Made by a program: the position numbers and the translations under genes. Source: a bacterium A37T11 (lineage in GTDB: Bacteria; Bacteroidota; Bacteroidia; Sphingobacteriales; Sphingobacteriaceae). Taken from it: DNA of 64,000 bases. Below, in pieces: positions 29,533 through 36,877 of the stretch. The stretch lies in the NCBI GenBank assembly GCA_900109895.1, contig FOBR01000018.1, positions 56,449-120,448 of the forward strand, written 5' to 3'. Below the pieces are notes generated by a model that saw only the letters and a program-made list of their open reading frames with translations, made no database searches and had not been told where the DNA came from. The number at the start of each line of letters is the position of its first letter. The first letter of the stretch is position 1.

Positions 29533-30213
29533 TTATTTAATATCAGCTAATTTTGTACCAATTATTTCCTCCAAGGCATCCTGAGCTTTCAAAAAATTAA
29601 CTTCTGCTTCCATTTTGCTCGAAATACTTACAGAATAAAGCGATTTTATGTTACTATACACATCCATGGTCACTTCTCCTTTTTCAAATCGGCTACGGGT
29701 ATCATCCTGAAGTATTTTGCTATCCTGAAAAGCCTGAGTCTTCACTTTCAAATCATTTGATTGTAGTATATAGGCATAATAACGATTTTTAACCTCGCTG
29801 GCAAGGGTCAAATCGTATTCCTGATTTTCTAACTGTGCCACTAAATATTCGGCCTTGGCCTGTTTTACCTGAAAAGGTTTTTGTAAAAAATTCCCCAAAT
29901 TTAAACTAGCTGTAAATTGAAAACCGTTAACCTGGTAAGGGTTGAGTACATTCACTGCTGCATGATCATTTGGACGATAAATATAAGATACCGTCAGTGG
30001 ATCCAGATAACCAACGGTAGCTAATGGCACCCCTGCTTTTGCCCTGGCCTCATTAGCAGCAAATATTTTTTTTCGAGGATAATACTGTTTGGCAAGGGCG
30101 ATGTATTGTTCCAATTTTGAATAACTAATCTCGGAAATCACCGATTCCTGCGCTTTCGCCAGTTGTAAAGTAGAGAAGTTAATTACTAGAAGAATGACTA
30201 AGATATTTCTCAT
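29533..30213 (-). CDS. Short TolC-like outer membrane protein
   Basis: The 226-residue protein begins with a signal peptide ending near LQLAKAQ (about residue 21). The body is helical and similar to one repeat of TolC/OEP proteins: LEQYIALAKQYYPRKKIFAANEAR, a segment with LDPLTVSYIYRPND and FQFTASLNLGNFLQK where the beta strands would be, then long helices with VKTQAFQDSKILQDDTRSRFEKGEVT. Normal TolC proteins are about twice as long with two such repeats. The stop is 29 bp from the next gene, so no lost second half is hidden there. It may form the outer membrane exit for the polymer or act as a partner of the Wzc-like protein. Confidence 0.75.
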   Translation of the reverse strand: MRNILVILLVINFSTLQLAKAQESVISEISYSKLEQYIALAKQYYPRKKIFAANEARAKAGVPLATVGYLDPLTVSYIYRPNDHAAVNVLNPYQVNGFQFTASLNLGNFLQKPFQVKQAKAEYLVAQLENQEYDLTLASEVKNRYYAYILQSNDLKVKTQAFQDSKILQDDTRSRFEKGEVTMDVYSNIKSLYSVSISSKMEAEVNFLKAQDALEEIIGTKLADIK

Positions 30214-30253
30214 TGTTTTTTGTCTTAAAATGAATTATATATGATTTATTTTT

Positions 30254-31336
30254 TTATACTTTTTCTTTTTGTAGCAATGCCGGAAATGTTTTTAATATAA
30301 TCTTAAGGTCTATCCAAAATGAATAGTTCTTAGCATAAAAATTATCAAGCTCTCTTCTTTCAATGTCAGACATTTCACTTTTTCCGCGTTTAGTAATCTG
30401 CCAAAGCCCTGTAATACCTGCTGGCCCCAAAAACCGCATAGACCATTCATTGGAGGTGAGCATTTCAGCTTCATATAGGGGTAATGGTCTGTTTCCCACC
30501 ATTGACATATCACCTTTCAAAACATTGAATAATTGAGGAAGCTCATCCAAACTTGTTTTGCGTAGTAAGTTACCAAGACGTGTAATCCTTGGGTCATTTT
30601 TGATTTTAACAAATGCAGAATTCTTTCCATCGTTTGTTTGAGCATATTGATTATGGGCAGATAATTCTTTTAATAATTTATCCGCATCCTGGCGCATCGA
30701 CCTGAATTTAAAAAAATCAAAAACCTGATAGCCTGTACCAGCACGTTTACTTTTATAAATAATCGGACCTTTAGAATCCAATTTTATCAAAATTGCAACG
30801 ATAATTAAAATGGGAGATAATATGAGTAACAAAATCGAAGAGCATATCATATCAAATACCCGTTTTTGCCATGCCATTTTATATTCAGACAAAGATGTTT
30901 TAGGTAACTTCTGAAGCGTTGGCTTAACTAATTTAAATTTTATTAAAAAGTAAATTCTTTCTATCAAGTTGTCTATATTAAAAGGATAAATATATAAATC
31001 GTGTATACGCAGTTCCATAGCCTTACGCTGGAAAGAACTATTTTTTGTATCCGTAAATAATATAATAATGAGCCCTCCGGTAACTGGGTTAGCTTTAATC
31101 TTTTTCACCAAATCAAACACTTTTCCATGCTCATCTATTTCCATCATGATTACATCCGGTATGGTTAGTAAAGTCTGGACAGATAAATAATGCGATATAC
31201 TTTCAAAATCAGAGAATCTATCAAATTCAAACTCATGGGAAAGCGCATCATCAAGAACAGTACCAAAGGCCGTTCCTACATACGCTATATGAGCACCAAG
31301 ACCTGGCTTAACCTTGTTTTCAATTAGGGAATTCAT
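30254..31336 (-). CDS. Phosphoglycosyl transferase (WcaJ/WbaP-type) fused to a degenerate receiver domain
   Basis: Residues about 150-360 form a membrane-bound bacterial sugar transferase: a hydrophobic hairpin (DMICSSILLLILSPILI), KFRSM, SLDELPQLFNVLKGDMSMVG with the Asp-Glu dyad, and GPAGITGLWQ. Such enzymes load the first sugar phosphate onto undecaprenyl phosphate. Residues about 12-130 look like a CheY-type receiver, but the key sites are changed: the phospho-acceptor position is Glu66 (PDVIMME), the acidic pair after strand 1 is lost (AYVGTAF), and the conserved Lys before Pro is Tyr117 (IYPFN). Classic WcaJ proteins have other N-terminal spans here. The start overlaps the end of the free receiver gene by 17 bp, so the two are translated together. 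Confidence 0.9.
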   Translation of the reverse strand: MNSLIENKVKPGLGAHIAYVGTAFGTVLDDALSHEFEFDRFSDFESISHYLSVQTLLTIPDVIMMEIDEHGKVFDLVKKIKANPVTGGLIIILFTDTKNSSFQRKAMELRIHDLYIYPFNIDNLIERIYFLIKFKLVKPTLQKLPKTSLSEYKMAWQKRVFDMICSSILLLILSPILIIVAILIKLDSKGPIIYKSKRAGTGYQVFDFFKFRSMRQDADKLLKELSAHNQYAQTNDGKNSAFVKIKNDPRITRLGNLLRKTSLDELPQLFNVLKGDMSMVGNRPLPLYEAEMLTSNEWSMRFLGPAGITGLWQITKRGKSEMSDIERRELDNFYAKNYSFWIDLKIILKTFPALLQKEKV

Positions 31337-31703
31337 TTTGCCTGGTATTAAAGATCTTTGAAATTGTGGCTTTCAGAACTTCAGGATTAAATGGCTTGGA
31401 AATATAACCTTCCACCTCAAACTCTAACTGTGATTCATACTGATTTTCATTTCCAGATAATATAACAACAGGTGTGTCCCTATAATATCCACTTATCTTT
31501 ACTGCTTTTAAAAAGGAATATCCATCAAAATATGGCATCAACAAGTCCAAAATGATTAAATCCGGATCATTGCCTTCTTCAAGCCAGAGTAAAGCATCAT
31601 AGCCATTGTCTGCAACTTTAATATCATATTCTTTAGAAAGGACAAAATTAAGTAATTTTTGAATGGTTGGCTCATCATCAACCAGTAATATTTGTTTTTT
31701 CAT
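31320..31703 (-). CDS. Stand-alone response regulator receiver protein
   Basis: A 127-residue CheY-like protein with no output domain. All active-site residues are in place: Asp9/Asp10 (LLVDDEP), phospho-acceptor Asp53 (LIILDLLMP), Ser83 (VVILSGN) and Lys103 (ISKPF). It is the first gene of the long glycan operon and overlaps the start of the receiver-fused phosphoglycosyl transferase. No histidine kinase is nearby, so its phosphodonor is encoded elsewhere (a kinase at 62917 belongs to another operon). It may control the first step of polymer synthesis by contact with the fused degenerate receiver. That is inference. Confidence 0.9.
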   Translation of the reverse strand: MKKQILLVDDEPTIQKLLNFVLSKEYDIKVADNGYDALLWLEEGNDPDLIILDLLMPYFDGYSFLKAVKISGYYRDTPVVILSGNENQYESQLEFEVEGYISKPFNPEVLKATISKIFNTRQNEFPN

Positions 31704-32219
31704 AACGCAGTAAAAATTTCAACAAACACAATAATAAATAGATTATTTAAAATAAATTTAAAATATTACTTTTTAAATTTTCCAGTTCATATCCTGACTG
31801 TGCAAAAATCGATCTATTTTTCAATTATTTACATGATTTTAGCTATTTAATTAAAAGTTGTAGGATTTGTTTGACAATTAAATTAATCAACATTCTGTTA
31901 CATTATGAACTTTTATGAATGGATTCGAAAGCATGAAGTAACTTGCCTAGCCAATAGAAAAAATAAAAGTCACAGACTTTCAAAAAATTTAAATATTAAA
32001 AATTAATTAATAATTTTAACCTAAAAAATAATTTTGTTTAAAATTTAATTATTCATTAATAATTTACAAATTAAATAGACAAATAATTTTTATTTGGAAA
32101 AAATATTTCTGTAAATGAAAATTATCACTACCTTCGCATTGTAGATAATTTACTACAAAAACAAAAATAGTTGACCCATATAGTTTTTAGTAAAAAAATC
32201 AGCAAATTAGTTCATAAAA
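31704..32219. other. AT-rich 516-bp intergenic region, divergent control region
   Basis: The stretch separates the glycan operon (minus) from the beta-helix lipoprotein gene (plus). It is strongly AT-rich with several self-complementary runs of the attaatt kind near 31995-32080. On the plus strand a near-match -7 box, TACCTTCG at 32129-32136, is followed by a small inverted repeat at 32139-32158. On the minus side I found no TAnnTTTG box. A 33-codon ORF at 31905-32006 is present but weak. No RNA gene is recognised. Confidence 0.5.
32139..32158. promoter_or_regulatory. Inverted repeat TTGTAG-N8-CTACAA at the probable 5' end of the lipoprotein transcript
   Basis: TTGTAG at 32139-32144 and CTACAA at 32153-32158 are perfect 6-base arms around ATAATTTA. 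The repeat lies directly after the TACCTTCG near-promoter box, so it would form a hairpin at the 5' end of the mRNA or serve as an operator. About 60 bases remain before the start codon. Confidence 0.35.
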
Positions 32220-33776
32220 ATGGCCAAGATTTTAAAATTTTGTTTCTCATTAAACTTTATAGTGCTTATTTTACTATCATCCTGCAAAAAAACGGATGGT
32301 TATTTATTACAAGATGGTATATCTATTAAAGACAGCCTTCATTTAATTGACAGCATTCTGCTTGTACGAGATACTATTTCGATTATTGATTCATCAAAAT
32401 ACATAGATACAATTAAAGTAACAGATACCACTCATATTAGTGATACTATAAAGGTCATCGATTCGATTAAGGTAATTGATACCATACGGGTATATGATAC
32501 CATCTGGGTAAAAGATACTATTACCAAAATTGACACAATTCATGTGATTGACACGATTAAAATACGAGACACTATTAAAATACAAATTAGTAATTCAGCA
32601 GGTGAAAGCACTACTTATATAAAACTTGGTAAAGGAAAGGGAGAAAATCTTACAATTGACGGAGCGCAATTGAGCTTGAACGGCACAAAAATCATTTTGC
32701 TTAAAACAGGAACTTATAATGCCATAACTATACGAAATATAAATGCCAGTCAAGGAAAACCACAAATAATTACCAATGGCGGTTTAATTGCTATAAAAGA
32801 AGCTATATATTTTGAAAACAACAATAATGTCACATTGAGTGGCGCCAATATTTCATCCATCAAATATGGCTTTCAGTTTATTGATATTGCCTTCAGAGCA
32901 ATTAAATCAAGTGGGACAATGAATGGTATAACGCTAAAGAATCTTTATTTTAAAAATGTAAAAGACTATTGCATAGCCGGTGAAGAAAATAATGGCAGCA
33001 AATTTAGTTATACGGGCTTTGCGTCAACCATGACGCAAAATCTAAAAATCACCTATTGTAAATTTGATAATGCAGGGAGTATTGTTTTCGGAGGGTATAT
33101 ACATAAAGAAACAAATGAGGATAGCGGATTATTTAAAAATGTCGAGATTTCTTATAACGATTTTAGCAATACAAGCTGCGGCTCACTGGCTGTTTTCAAC
33201 AATGTTGAAGACTATAATATCCACCATAATGTTATAAACAACATTAATACAAGCAATGACAATCATAACGGCATTTTCTTTATGCAAGGTAATGGAGAAT
33301 TTCATGATAACAAACTTACCAACTATCAGGGAAATGCTATACGAGCGTGGTTATATTCAAGAGGCAATACCCCCTCAAATGTTGCAATTTATAACAATAT
33401 TTGCTATAATACCCGAAAATATGGCGGTTTTGAGCTACAGGAATTTTCAACTAGCATAATCTCAGGAAAAACCACCTATGCCAATGCTATAGTTTATAAC
33501 AATACCGTAGGACAAATGAATACTTCGAAACAGTGGGATGCACAATTAGTAGATGTATATCAGCTAACCGGAACGTTAAGCTATTATAACAATCTTGGAT
33601 TTGATCTTTATACTACTGACCCAGTTTATCATCCAATTACTGATATGATTCACAATATGGGTAATAATAAGATTATCCGTGATGAGAATAATAAGTATTT
33701 CCCGACAGCCTTCGAAGCAGTATACGATACCCAAAATTTTAAATCACGTTTTCCAGGTATTGGAGCCACTTTATAA
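32220..33776 (+). CDS. Lipoprotein with hexad-repeat stalk and right-handed parallel beta-helix domain
   Basis: The 518-residue protein starts with a signal ending in LLSSC (lipid on Cys22). Residues 37-122 are a strict six-residue repeat of the D-T-I-x-V-x kind, 14 units long. From about 145 to 480 the sequence is rich in Asn/Gly/Ile with features of a parallel beta-helix: repeated blocks such as GITLKNLYFKNVKDYCIAG, NVEISYNDFSN, YNIHHNVINNI and NGEFHDNKLTNY, as in pectate-lyase-like/PbH1 proteins. Such folds often bind or cleave polysaccharides. No catalytic set can be assigned by eye. It may display a glycan-binding domain away from the membrane. Its place beside the glycan operon fits this. 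Confidence 0.82.
   Translation: MAKILKFCFSLNFIVLILLSSCKKTDGYLLQDGISIKDSLHLIDSILLVRDTISIIDSSKYIDTIKVTDTTHISDTIKVIDSIKVIDTIRVYDTIWVKDTITKIDTIHVIDTIKIRDTIKIQISNSAGESTTYIKLGKGKGENLTIDGAQLSLNGTKIILLKTGTYNAITIRNINASQGKPQIITNGGLIAIKEAIYFENNNNVTLSGANISSIKYGFQFIDIAFRAIKSSGTMNGITLKNLYFKNVKDYCIAGEENNGSKFSYTGFASTMTQNLKITYCKFDNAGSIVFGGYIHKETNEDSGLFKNVEISYNDFSNTSCGSLAVFNNVEDYNIHHNVINNINTSNDNHNGIFFMQGNGEFHDNKLTNYQGNAIRAWLYSRGNTPSNVAIYNNICYNTRKYGGFELQEFSTSIISGKTTYANAIVYNNTVGQMNTSKQWDAQLVDVYQLTGTLSYYNNLGFDLYTTDPVYHPITDMIHNMGNNKIIRDENNKYFPTAFEAVYDTQNFKSRFPGIGATL
32328..32585 (+). repeat. Coding tandem repeat: 14 hexads of consensus D-[TS]-I-x-[VI]-x
   Basis: Aspartates fall at residues 38, 44, 51, 57, 63, 69, 75, 81, 87, 93, 99, 105, 111 and 117, all six apart except one seven-residue step (44 to 51). 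Each is followed by Thr or Ser and usually Ile. The DNA copies (18 bp, around gatactat/gacacaat) are diverged, so the protein pattern is kept by selection rather than recent duplication. Confidence 0.9.
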
Positions 33777-33795
33777 TGATTAGAGCTAAATATGT

Positions 33796-33803
33796 TACCT
33801 TTG
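33796..33803 (+). promoter_or_regulatory. -7 box TACCTTTG before the LuxE-like gene
   Basis: Exact TAnnTTTG match that ends 7 bases before the ATG at 33811, so the transcript has almost no leader. It separates this gene from the lipoprotein gene that ends at 33776. Confidence 0.6.
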
Positions 33804-33810
33804 CTTCCGC

Positions 33811-34803
33811 ATGGATTCAATTCAAAAACTGTCGGCAAGTATATTCGAACTGCAAAACCCACAAACGTTTACAGCGCTTGCTTTAGCTATTTTCAGGATA
33901 CAGGCTCAATATTGCGGCGTATACAAAGATTACCTTTCCTATCTGGGAATAGATGAAGCGCGTATTCAAACAGTTGACGAAATTCCTTATCTGCCTATTG
34001 AATTTTTCAAAAATCATCAAATATTGCTTGAGGGTCTTTCTACAGAATTGGTCTTTAGCAGCTCAGGCACTACAAGTACCAGCACTAGCCGGCATTATGT
34101 AAGCGACAGCAGGATATATACAAAAAGCTTCTGTGCAGCATTTGAACAATTTTACGGTTCTCCTGCCAATATGGCCATCCTCGCCCTACTTCCCTCTTAT
34201 TTGGAGCGCGAAGGTTCATCGCTTATATATATGGTAGATAATTTAATTAAACAAAGTAAGTCGCCTGAAAGCGGTTTTTTCCTTTACGATCATAACCAGC
34301 TTTACCATACCCTAAGCAAGCTGAAGGAATCGGGCAAACCAACACTGCTTATAGGAGTGTCCTATGCATTACTGGATTTTATTGAGCGGTATGCGTTAAA
34401 TTTCCCGGATCTAATCATTATGGAAACCGGTGGCATGAAAGGACAGCGTAAAGAGCTCATTCGACCAGAACTTCACCAAATTCTCCAACAAGGCTTTGGC
34501 AGTAGCCACATACATTCAGAATATGGGATGACTGAATTACTGTCGCAGGCCTACCTTACGGAAACAAGCAAATTTAGCAGCCCACCCTGGATGCAGGTGC
34601 GCATCAGGGATATTAATGACCCGTTAACGATGCTTTCTGAATTAAAAACAGGTGGAATAAACGTAATAGATTTGGCAAATATCAATTCATGCTCATTTAT
34701 AGCCACCCAAGATCTTGGCATCCGGTATCCGGACGGAACTTTCGAAGTTTTGGGCCGTTTTGATCACAGCGATACTCGGGGTTGTAACTTAATGGTACAA
34801 TAA
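33811..34803 (+). CDS. LuxE-family acyl-protein synthetase-like protein
   Basis: This 330-residue protein belongs to the LuxE branch of the adenylate-forming ligases. FSSSGTTSTSTSRHYV near residue 82 is the phosphate-binding loop. HSEYGMTELLSQAY near 238 is the equivalent of the YGxTE adenylate motif, and LGRFDHSDTRGCN near the C-terminus matches the family end. LuxE activates a fatty acid as acyl-AMP and holds it on a Cys. Here there is no LuxC or LuxD neighbour, so light production is not implied. It could activate a fatty or aromatic acid for a surface glycan or lipid. Substrate is unknown. It converges on tyrS with 13 bp between stops. Confidence 0.82.
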   Translation: MDSIQKLSASIFELQNPQTFTALALAIFRIQAQYCGVYKDYLSYLGIDEARIQTVDEIPYLPIEFFKNHQILLEGLSTELVFSSSGTTSTSTSRHYVSDSRIYTKSFCAAFEQFYGSPANMAILALLPSYLEREGSSLIYMVDNLIKQSKSPESGFFLYDHNQLYHTLSKLKESGKPTLLIGVSYALLDFIERYALNFPDLIIMETGGMKGQRKELIRPELHQILQQGFGSSHIHSEYGMTELLSQAYLTETSKFSSPPWMQVRIRDINDPLTMLSELKTGGINVIDLANINSCSFIATQDLGIRYPDGTFEVLGRFDHSDTRGCNLMVQ

Positions 34804-34816
34804 CATCCTTTCTGTA

Positions 34817-36103
34817 CTAATCAAAAATAAGCAAAAAGTAATTTTTCTTGCCACGTTGGGCAACTAAAAAACGGCCATTGATCAGATCTGCACTATGAAA
34901 AACCTGTTCTATACTTTCTACCTTTTTCTTATTAACAAACACGCCTCCTCCCTGAATCATTTTCCTGGCTTCTGCTTTTGAAGGAAAAACGGCCGCTGAA
35001 GTTGATAATAGGTCTATGACGGATATTCCAGTTTCAAGTTCTGCCTTTGATGCATAAAAATGAGGAACCCCATCAAATACCTCCAAGAATGCCTCATGAC
35101 TTAATTTGCTTAAAAAATCAAGCGAGCCATTCCCAAAAAGGAAATCAGAAGTTTTTAGCGCCATTTCATAGGCCTCTTCGCTATGGGTTCTTATAGTAAT
35201 ATCTTTGGCCAGCGCCTTTTGCACGATGCGCAAATGGGGGGCAGAATCATGATCTTGTATTAAGTCATGGATCTCCTCCGCTGTTTTAAGAGTAAAAATC
35301 TTAATCCAGATTTTGGCGTCCTCGTCGGTGGCATTTAGCCAGAACTGATAAAATTTAAAAGGTGAAGTTTTCGCAGGGTCCAACCACACAGCCCCACTTT
35401 CGGTTTTCCCAAACTTTTGGCCATCCGATTTTTTAATCAGTTTTGTCGTAAGCGCATAAGCAGTACCTCCATCCTTACGTCTGATCAGTTCGGTGCCCGT
35501 TACAATATTGCCCCATTGATCAGAACCACCCATCTGCAAAAGGCAATGATGGTTTTTCCAGAGGTAGTAAAAATCAAAACCCTGAATTAATTGGTATGAA
35601 AATTCGGTAAACGAAAGGCCGTTATCGCCTTCAAGTCGTTTTTTTACCGAATCTTTAGCCATCATATAATTTACGGTAATGTGCTTTCCCACCTCCCGAA
35701 TAAAATCGAGAAACCCAAAGCCTTTAAACCATTCATAATTATTAACCATTAGGGCATCATTAGGTTCATCGCCGAAATGAATGAATTTTTTCAATTGCTT
35801 TTCCAATGCAGCTACATTATGCAGTAGCGCATGTTCATCCAGCAAGTTTCGTTCAGCAGATTTACCAGAAGGGTCTCCTACCATTCCGGTAGCACCTCCA
35901 ACCAAGGCAACCGGTTTATGCCCTGCACGCTGAAAATGAATCAGCGTCATGATTTGGGTAAGATGTCCAACATGCAAGGAATCGCCCGTTGGATCAAAGC
36001 CAATGTATCCGAATGTCAGCTCCTTATTTAACTGTTCATCCGTACCAGGCATCACATCATGCAACATGCCTCGCCAGCGTAATTCTTCTATAAAATTAGT
36101 CAT
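34817..36103 (-). CDS. tyrS: Tyrosyl-tRNA synthetase
   Basis: A class I aminoacyl-tRNA synthetase of 428 residues from the ATG at 36103. The HIGH motif is SLHVGHL near residue 42, the Tyr-binding region has [13 protein letters not shown] near 170, KFGKTESG near 230 takes the KMSKS role, and residues about 360-428 are an S4 RNA-binding domain with [14 protein letters not shown]. An in-frame TTG at 36136 would add 11 residues, but it overlaps a TATCTTTG -7 box at 36134-36141, so I use ATG 36103. It charges tRNA-Tyr in the cytoplasm and is a housekeeping gene standing alone here. Confidence 0.97.
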   Translation of the reverse strand: MTNFIEELRWRGMLHDVMPGTDEQLNKELTFGYIGFDPTGDSLHVGHLTQIMTLIHFQRAGHKPVALVGGATGMVGDPSGKSAERNLLDEHALLHNVAALEKQLKKFIHFGDEPNDALMVNNYEWFKGFGFLDFIREVGKHITVNYMMAKDSVKKRLEGDNGLSFTEFSYQLIQGFDFYYLWKNHHCLLQMGGSDQWGNIVTGTELIRRKDGGTAYALTTKLIKKSDGQKFGKTESGAVWLDPAKTSPFKFYQFWLNATDEDAKIWIKIFTLKTAEEIHDLIQDHDSAPHLRIVQKALAKDITIRTHSEEAYEMALKTSDFLFGNGSLDFLSKLSHEAFLEVFDGVPHFYASKAELETGISVIDLLSTSAAVFPSKAEARKMIQGGGVFVNKKKVESIEQVFHSADLINGRFLVAQRGKKNYFLLIFD

Positions 36104-36133
36104 CCATTCACAATAATATACACAAATTGGCTG

Positions 36134-36141
36134 CAAAGATA
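36134..36141 (-). promoter_or_regulatory. -7 box TATCTTTG for tyrS
   Basis: The minus strand reads TATCTTTG, an exact TAnnTTTG match 30 bases upstream of the chosen start. It rules out the TTG start at 36136. Confidence 0.6.
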
Positions 36142-36153
36142 AAACAATGCGTA

Positions 36154-36161
36154 TATCTTTG
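36154..36161 (+). promoter_or_regulatory. -7 box TATCTTTG for the ACP phosphodiesterase-like gene
   Basis: Exact TAnnTTTG match on the plus strand, 35 bases before the ATG at 36197. It is divergent from and only 12 bp from the tyrS box, so the two promoters share one short control region. Confidence 0.6.
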
Positions 36162-36196
36162 GAATAAAAAGTGTACCTTTATGAGGAGGCCATCGC

Positions 36197-36877
36197 ATGA
36201 ATTTCTTGTCACATTTTTATTTTGAACGTTTCAATCCACAGCCTGCATTAGTAACTGGCAGCGTATTGCCTGATCTGGTAAAGAACGCTGATAAAACGAT
36301 AAACCTGCACCCACAAAAACACGAAGAACTATTCCATGAAAACTATTTGGAGCAGCAATTATTTTTAGGTTGGAAAAGACATATAGAAACAGACCGCTTG
36401 TTCCATAATTCTGATTTCTTTTATCGCTGGACTCACGAGCTTAAGATTGCGATTGATCCCATCCTCACAGGGACGAACATAAGAGGTTCCTTCCTGTCGC
36501 ACATTTCACTCGAATTATTGTTAGATCATCTGCTGCTTGAAGACAATTTGGTACATGAAGATGATTTTTACAATCTCCTAAATATTACAGACAGATCTGC
36601 TATAGTGTTATTTTTAAATCATTGCGGACTTATCAATACCCAATTCTTCTTTAAGTTTTATGAAAAATTTGTGCGTGAAAAATATAGCCGCCAGTATCGG
36701 AATGTCAAGCAACTAAGCAGTGCATTAGGAAACATCTGTAACCGTATTTGGCCCGAAAAGCTAAGCGAATGGCAGCATACGCAATTGACCAATGTTTTAT
36801 TTGATTATGTCCAGCTGCTGAGAAAAGAGTACATTCAAATTTTTGACCACATAACCCGGCAGCTGCCATTAACTTAA
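36197..36877 (+). CDS. Acyl carrier protein phosphodiesterase-like protein (AcpH/DUF479)
   Basis: The 226-residue protein opens MNFLSHFYFERF and has TGSVLPDLVKNADK near residue 22, close to the AcpH family opening of a hydrophobic strand, His and a Gly-x-x-x-x-Asp site. GWKRHIETDRLFHNSDFF near 53 supplies the His-x-x-x-Asp metal site. LLLDHLLLEDN near 105 is a further conserved block. The family removes the phosphopantetheine arm from ACP in E. coli, although many Bacteroidota copies are untested. It overlaps the stop of convergent kup by 4 bp. No membrane segments. Confidence 0.8.
   Translation: MNFLSHFYFERFNPQPALVTGSVLPDLVKNADKTINLHPQKHEELFHENYLEQQLFLGWKRHIETDRLFHNSDFFYRWTHELKIAIDPILTGTNIRGSFLSHISLELLLDHLLLEDNLVHEDDFYNLLNITDRSAIVLFLNHCGLINTQFFFKFYEKFVREKYSRQYRNVKQLSSALGNICNRIWPEKLSEWQHTQLTNVLFDYVQLLRKEYIQIFDHITRQLPLT

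Noticed and set aside
31871..31905. A TTGACA box in the spacer that looks like an E. coli -35 element
   Set aside because: Bacteroidota use a different core promoter, and no suitable -10 follows at the right distance.
31905..32006. A 33-codon ORF (MNFYEWIRKHEVTCL...) in the AT-rich spacer
   Set aside because: It has no promoter box or neighbour on its strand, no hydrophobic or known motif, and a low-complexity Lys/Asn tail as expected from random AT-rich DNA.
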